The notes under the pieces: generated by a model | What the model was told of the DNA's origin: nothing | Database searches by the model: none | Seen by the model: the letters and a program-made list of their open reading frames with translations, nothing else | Source: an uncultured bacterium | GTDB lineage: Bacteria; Bacillota; Clostridia; Lachnospirales; Lachnospiraceae | Length of the DNA stretch: 9,669 nucleotides | Direction: 5' to 3' | Assembly (NCBI GenBank): GCA_947088515.1 | Contig: CAMUHA010000131.1 | Coordinates: 1 to 9,669, forward strand | Made by a program: the position numbers and the translations under genes | Shown here: in pieces, positions 6,494 through 9,669 of the stretch | Numbering within the stretch: position 1 is the stretch's first letter | Layout of the letters: every line of letters starts with the position of its first letter

Positions 6494-7636
6494 ATGCTAC
6501 GGTTAAAGGATATTTTGAAACAGGCCAGCATTTCAATCATATGCTTTTGCGCAGTTTTTGTCTGTACTTTATTTTTAAACTATAACAGGGACCTGGCAGG
6601 GATAAAAGAACAAATTCCGGAAAACATGGTTAAGGTAGTTTATGACGGTTTGATAATGACAGGGAGGGTGGTAAGCGCTTTATGCGGTGGATGCCTTCTC
6701 CTTACCTCTGCCGTTGTGCTGTGCTTTTTTGTTAAAAATTATATTGATGTACATAAAAAGGAACTTGGTATTTTAAAGGCGCTTGGATATTCTAACTTTA
6801 GAATTGCATGGAAGTTTTATGTGTTTGGCTTAAATGTACTGCTGGGATTCGGGCTGGGGTTTGGAGGAGCCTTTATGATTCTTCCCATGTTTTATAAGAT
6901 ACAGAATGAAGATGGATTGCTGCCGGAGTTTTCCGTTCATTTTAATCCCGAATTATTTTTCGCTCTTGTAATTTTGCCAGCAGCATTTTTGGCGCTTCTG
7001 TCAGTAGCGTATGCTTATTTAAAATTAAAATGTCCTGTGCTTTCTCTTTTAAGGGAAAAAGAGGGGAAAATTGTCATAGGCAGAAGAAAAAGGGAAGGGA
7101 ACAGGGAACTGTCCTTTTTGGAGGAAATGAAAAAAAACACGGCCAGAAGCCGGAAGGCGCTGGTATTTTTTATTTGGTTTGCCTCCTTTTGCTATTCCTC
7201 CATGCTTCAGATGTCAGCGGATATGAAAGAACTGGCAAGCGTATTGTTTTCTGCCATGATATTGTTAATTGGCTTGATTCTGGCATTTGTCACATTATTT
7301 CTTGCAATCTCCACTGTTGTTAGGGCGAATACAAAGACAATTGCCATGATGCACATATTTGGTTATTCCTTTAAAGAGTGTGGAACTGCCATATTAAATG
7401 GCTACCGTCCGGCGGCCTGGACCGGCTTTGCCATTGGAACCCTTTATCAGTATGGGCTGCTAAAAACGATGGTTACGGTGGTGTTTAAGGATTGGGAAGG
7501 GGTACCGGAATACCATTTTAATTGGGATGTGTTTATTATTGTCTTGATTTCCTTCCTTATTATATATGAGTTGATTATGTATGTCTGTTCTCTTCGGATA
7601 AAAAAGATTTCCTTAAAGGAAATAATGTTGGAGTAA
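6494..7636 (+). CDS. Compact FtsX-family ABC transporter permease
   Basis: A 380-residue membrane protein, the permease partner of the preceding ATPase. Eight membrane segments are visible at about 11-28, 58-82, 104-132, 153-177, 222-240, 250-275, 300-325 and 345-367, in two halves joined by a basic, charged cytoplasmic linker (about 185-221). Each half has an FtsX-like coupling segment: LGILKALGYSNFR (91-103) and IAMMHIFGYSFKE (283-295). The large extracytoplasmic domain usual between TM1 and TM2 in MacB/LolE permeases is reduced to about 30 residues in the first half and about 10 in the second. It is half the size of the 772-residue permease in this window. Start ATG 6494 follows GGTGAGAGG closely, a tight spacing that suggests coupling to the ATPase stop at 6487-6489. 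The reading frame is intact with no sign of truncation. The substrate is unknown. Confidence 0.85.
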   Translation: MLRLKDILKQASISIICFCAVFVCTLFLNYNRDLAGIKEQIPENMVKVVYDGLIMTGRVVSALCGGCLLLTSAVVLCFFVKNYIDVHKKELGILKALGYSNFRIAWKFYVFGLNVLLGFGLGFGGAFMILPMFYKIQNEDGLLPEFSVHFNPELFFALVILPAAFLALLSVAYAYLKLKCPVLSLLREKEGKIVIGRRKREGNRELSFLEEMKKNTARSRKALVFFIWFASFCYSSMLQMSADMKELASVLFSAMILLIGLILAFVTLFLAISTVVRANTKTIAMMHIFGYSFKECGTAILNGYRPAAWTGFAIGTLYQYGLLKTMVTVVFKDWEGVPEYHFNWDVFIIVLISFLIIYELIMYVCSLRIKKISLKEIMLE

Positions 7637-7657
7637 TTGTTTATCTGGTGATATACT
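7629..7657 (+). promoter_or_regulatory. Possible extended -10 promoter for the two-component genes
   Basis: TGATATACT (7649-7657) gives an extended TGn element and a 5/6 -10 hexamer. The -35 at 17 bp is TGGAGT (7629-7634; 3/6) and overlaps the end of the permease gene. It would drive the response regulator and kinase from about 7664. Alternatively they are read through from the ABC operon. Confidence 0.4.
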
Positions 7658-7659
7658 AT

Positions 7660-7680
7660 ACGCATGGGCGGGGCGTTTTT
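7660..7680 (+). terminator. Weak terminator-like or attenuator element
   Basis: ACGC (7660-7663) and GCGT (7673-7676) can form a 4-bp stem around a 9-nt G-rich loop, followed by a run of T ending at 7680. The stem is too short for a confident intrinsic terminator. It lies between the permease stop and the response-regulator start and could reduce read-through. Confidence 0.25.
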
Positions 7681-7760
7681 CTTACTTATGTGAAGGAGAG
7701 GAAGAGTCTGCTTTATTTTTGGAATGCGTCCTATGCCAAAAAATTTACAGGCGGTAGTAT

Positions 7761-8432
7761 ATGTTTCGGATTTTGATTGTGGAAGACGATAATGTGATAT
7801 CTGGTGAAATAAAAAAATATCTGGAAAAATGGGGATACATGGCAGAGAGTGTTTCGGATTTTTCCAGCGTACTGCAGCATTTTGGCAGGTTCGAACCACA
7901 GCTTGTGCTTATGGATATCGGCCTGCCTTTTTATAATGGCTATTATTGGTGCGGGGAAATCAGAAAGCTGTCCCAGGTTCCCATTATTTTTATTTCCTCT
8001 GCATCTGACAATATGAATATTGTGATGGCAGTAAATATGGGGGGAGATGATTTTATCATAAAACCTTTTGATTTGGAAATATTGGGAGCCAAAGTCCAGG
8101 CCATATTGCGGAGGACTTATTCTTTCCAGAACCAGTCTTCCATTTTAGAACATAAGAATGTGTTTTTAAATTTATCTGACTTTTCTCTGCTATATGAGGG
8201 AGAGAGGATGGAGCTTACAAAGAATGAATTTAAAATTATGCAGGTATTGTTTGAGGGCGGCGGAAACATTGTTTCCCGTGAAAGTATTATGAAGCGGCTT
8301 TGGGATAATGAATGGTTTGTGGATGACAATACACTGACAGTAAATGTAAACCGTTTAAGAAAGCGGCTGGAAGAAATTGGTCTTAAGGACTTTATTCTGA
8401 CCAGAAAGGGAGTGGGGTATCAGCTTGGATAA
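7761..8432 (+). CDS. OmpR-family response regulator, BceR/GraR-like
   Basis: A 223-residue DNA-binding response regulator, phosphorylated by the kinase encoded next. The receiver domain (about 1-115) has the acidic pair D9/D10, phospho-acceptor D52 in LMDIGLP, switch S80 and K101 in IIKPFD. The stretch LPFYNGYYWCGEIR (55-68) is typical of BceR/GraR-type regulators, which respond to cell-wall-active peptides. The winged-helix output domain spans about 127-222, with LTKNEFKIMQVL, SRESIMKRLWD, the recognition-helix region LTVNVNRLRKRLEEIG and the terminal GVGYQLG. ATG 7761 is the only start, because TAG lies in frame at 7755-7757; AGGCGG (7749-7754) is a modest ribosome binding site. The stop overlaps the kinase gene by 8 bp. 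A likely target is the palindrome at 9559-9574. Confidence 0.95.
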   Translation: MFRILIVEDDNVISGEIKKYLEKWGYMAESVSDFSSVLQHFGRFEPQLVLMDIGLPFYNGYYWCGEIRKLSQVPIIFISSASDNMNIVMAVNMGGDDFIIKPFDLEILGAKVQAILRRTYSFQNQSSILEHKNVFLNLSDFSLLYEGERMELTKNEFKIMQVLFEGGGNIVSRESIMKRLWDNEWFVDDNTLTVNVNRLRKRLEEIGLKDFILTRKGVGYQLG

Positions 8433-9456
8433 TAAACTTATTATAAAATTTTATATAAAAGAGCGGTTAAGGATAGCGCTTATATACGGGTTGATTGTCC
8501 TGATTCTGTTTATGCTGGCAGGATTATATGGTTATAAGGAAGCGATGAAAAACATGTCCTATGCTGTGTTCCTGATTGCTTTTTTTGGCATATGCGGCGG
8601 AGTATTTGACTTTGTCAGGTACAGAAACAGAAATCTGAAATTGATATGGATGGTTGACGCCATGGGGGAGCGCGATTATCATCTGCCAAGGGCCGCTTCT
8701 CTGGAAGGGAGGCTTTATCAGGAGATGATTATTGCCCTGGAAGAGGAAAAGCGAAGGCTGGTTACGGAATATGATGAGAAAAAAAGAGACATGGCGGATT
8801 ATTATACTATGTGGATTCACCAGATTAAAACGCCCATAGCGGCGCTGGGACTTTTACTGGAAGGAGGACAGGGGGAGAAAGACAACGGGCACATGAGGCA
8901 TCAGGCAGCAGAGGAGTTGTTTAAAATTAGACAGTATGCGGAAATGGCCCTTCATTATGCGCGGCTGGAAAGCCTGTCTTCAGATTTACTTCTTAAACAG
9001 TATGATGTATGTGACCTTGTCAGAGGAGCAGTTAAAAAGTATGCGGTTTTGTTTATCGGAAGCGGCCTTTCTTTTTCTATGGAGGAATTTCATGTGGTGG
9101 CAGTGACGGATGAAAAATGGCTGACTTTCGTGTTGGAGCAGATTTTGTCCAATGCGATTAAATACACAATGGAAGGAAAAATTTCTGTTTATGGAGCAGA
9201 CCGTGAAGGCAGGAAAAAGGAAGGCAGTGTATCATATGTTGTAATAGAAGATACTGGAATTGGCATCAGAGGGGAAGACCTTCCACGGATTTTTGAAAGG
9301 GGATTTACAGGTTATAATGGACGAATGGACAAAAAATCCACGGGCATTGGACTGTATCTTTGCAGACAGATTATGGACAGATTGTCCCATACTATAAGAG
9401 TTGAATCATATGAAGGGAAAGGGACAAAAGTGGCGCTGGGGTTTGAGCAGGAGTAA
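8425..9456 (+). CDS. Intramembrane-sensing histidine kinase, BceS-like
   Basis: A 343-residue membrane histidine kinase, partner of the response regulator. Two N-terminal helices (about 15-36 and 44-64) are separated by only a few extracellular residues, so there is no periplasmic sensor domain; this is the intramembrane-sensing architecture of BceS, whose members usually sense through an ABC transporter. The phospho-acceptor is H132 in MWIHQIKTPIAAL. The ATP-binding domain has the N box with N243 in EQILSNAIKYT, DTGIG at 276-280, the F-box-like RIFERGFTG (288-296), and STGIGLYLC at 305-313. The start is TTG 8425, overlapping the regulator stop, with GGAGTGGGG about 7 nt upstream; the next ATG (8512) would delete most of the first helix. 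No Bce-type 10-TM permease lies in the window, so its transporter partner is probably just downstream. Confidence 0.93.
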   Translation: MDNKLIIKFYIKERLRIALIYGLIVLILFMLAGLYGYKEAMKNMSYAVFLIAFFGICGGVFDFVRYRNRNLKLIWMVDAMGERDYHLPRAASLEGRLYQEMIIALEEEKRRLVTEYDEKKRDMADYYTMWIHQIKTPIAALGLLLEGGQGEKDNGHMRHQAAEELFKIRQYAEMALHYARLESLSSDLLLKQYDVCDLVRGAVKKYAVLFIGSGLSFSMEEFHVVAVTDEKWLTFVLEQILSNAIKYTMEGKISVYGADREGRKKEGSVSYVVIEDTGIGIRGEDLPRIFERGFTGYNGRMDKKSTGIGLYLCRQIMDRLSHTIRVESYEGKGTKVALGFEQE

Positions 9457-9558
9457 AATGTGTCCAAAAACCAAAGGTATGGAGTAATAAAAGTGGTATC
9501 AGAGATTGAGAACATATAGCAATTCTAAATAGTAAAATCTATAATACTCCCATCCAAC

Positions 9559-9595
9559 CTTACAAAAATGTAAGAAAAGGACAGAGAAATGTAAG
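9559..9595. promoter_or_regulatory. Response-regulator box: CTTACA-N4-TGTAAG plus downstream TGTAAG
   Basis: CTTACA (9559-9564), AAAA, TGTAAG (9569-9574) is a perfect palindrome with 6-bp arms. A further TGTAAG at 9590-9595 repeats the second arm exactly 21 bp on, two helical turns. Phased hexamers upstream of a promoter with a weak -35 are what an OmpR-family activator uses. The regulator/kinase genes end 100 bp upstream, so they are the obvious candidates; binding is inferred. Confidence 0.6.
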
Positions 9596-9604
9596 TCAGA
9601 TACA

Positions 9605-9633
9605 TGGCAGGCCATTTCCTTTTTATTTACAAT
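9605..9633 (+). promoter_or_regulatory. Activator-dependent promoter for a gene beyond the right edge
   Basis: TACAAT (9628-9633; 5/6) is a good -10, but the position 17 bp upstream is TGGCAG (9605-9610), a poor -35. The TGTAAG boxes lie about 45 and 65 bp before the expected start near 9640. No start codon with a good ribosome binding site appears before the window ends. The rest of 9457-9669 shows no gene and no clear terminator for the kinase gene. Confidence 0.45.
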
Positions 9634-9669
9634 ATGAATATACCTTGGAAGTAAAAAAATAACAGTAAA

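Overview
The window looks like chromosomal DNA from a low-to-moderate GC Gram-positive anaerobe of the class Clostridia, most likely Lachnospiraceae-like. The evidence is AGGAGG-type ribosome binding sites, near-consensus sigma-A promoters, AT-rich intergenic DNA, and a two-component pair of the BceRS (antimicrobial-peptide sensing) type beside FtsX-family ABC exporters. The assignment rests on general style, not on a database match. No transposase, integrase, CRISPR array, tRNA or rRNA is visible.

Layout, left to right. (1) 103-735, minus strand: a calcineurin-like metallophosphoesterase with a TTG start; the -35 box of its promoter lies inside a 15-bp palindrome. (2) 1008-4097, plus strand: a two-gene ABC exporter, with a 772-residue two-ectodomain FtsX/MacB-type permease followed by its ATPase, behind a TTGACA-17-TAGTAT promoter and a leader of about 120 nt. 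(3) 4194-4862, minus strand: a small secreted protein of unknown function with its own near-consensus promoter and a strong intrinsic terminator. (4) 5144-7636, plus strand: a TetR-family regulator, then a second ABC ATPase and a compact 380-residue FtsX-type permease. A perfect consensus extended -10 promoter sits directly after tetR and is followed by a two-box palindromic operator candidate. (5) 7761-9456, plus strand: an OmpR-family response regulator and an intramembrane-type histidine kinase, overlapping by 8 bp. (6) 9457-9669: no gene, but a CTTACA-N4-TGTAAG palindrome plus a third TGTAAG box upstream of a promoter with a poor -35. This looks like a target of the response regulator driving a gene beyond the right edge.

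Taken together this is an envelope-defence or export cluster. It has two type VII (mechanotransmission) ABC systems with different permease architectures, one apparently TetR-controlled and one under a constitutive-looking promoter. Beside them is a Bce-like signalling pair whose own transporter is probably just outside the window. Substrates cannot be read from the sequence. The least ordinary elements are the compact permease without a large extracytoplasmic domain, the TetR-type promoter/operator, the response-regulator box at the right edge, and the uncharacterised secreted protein between the two transporters.
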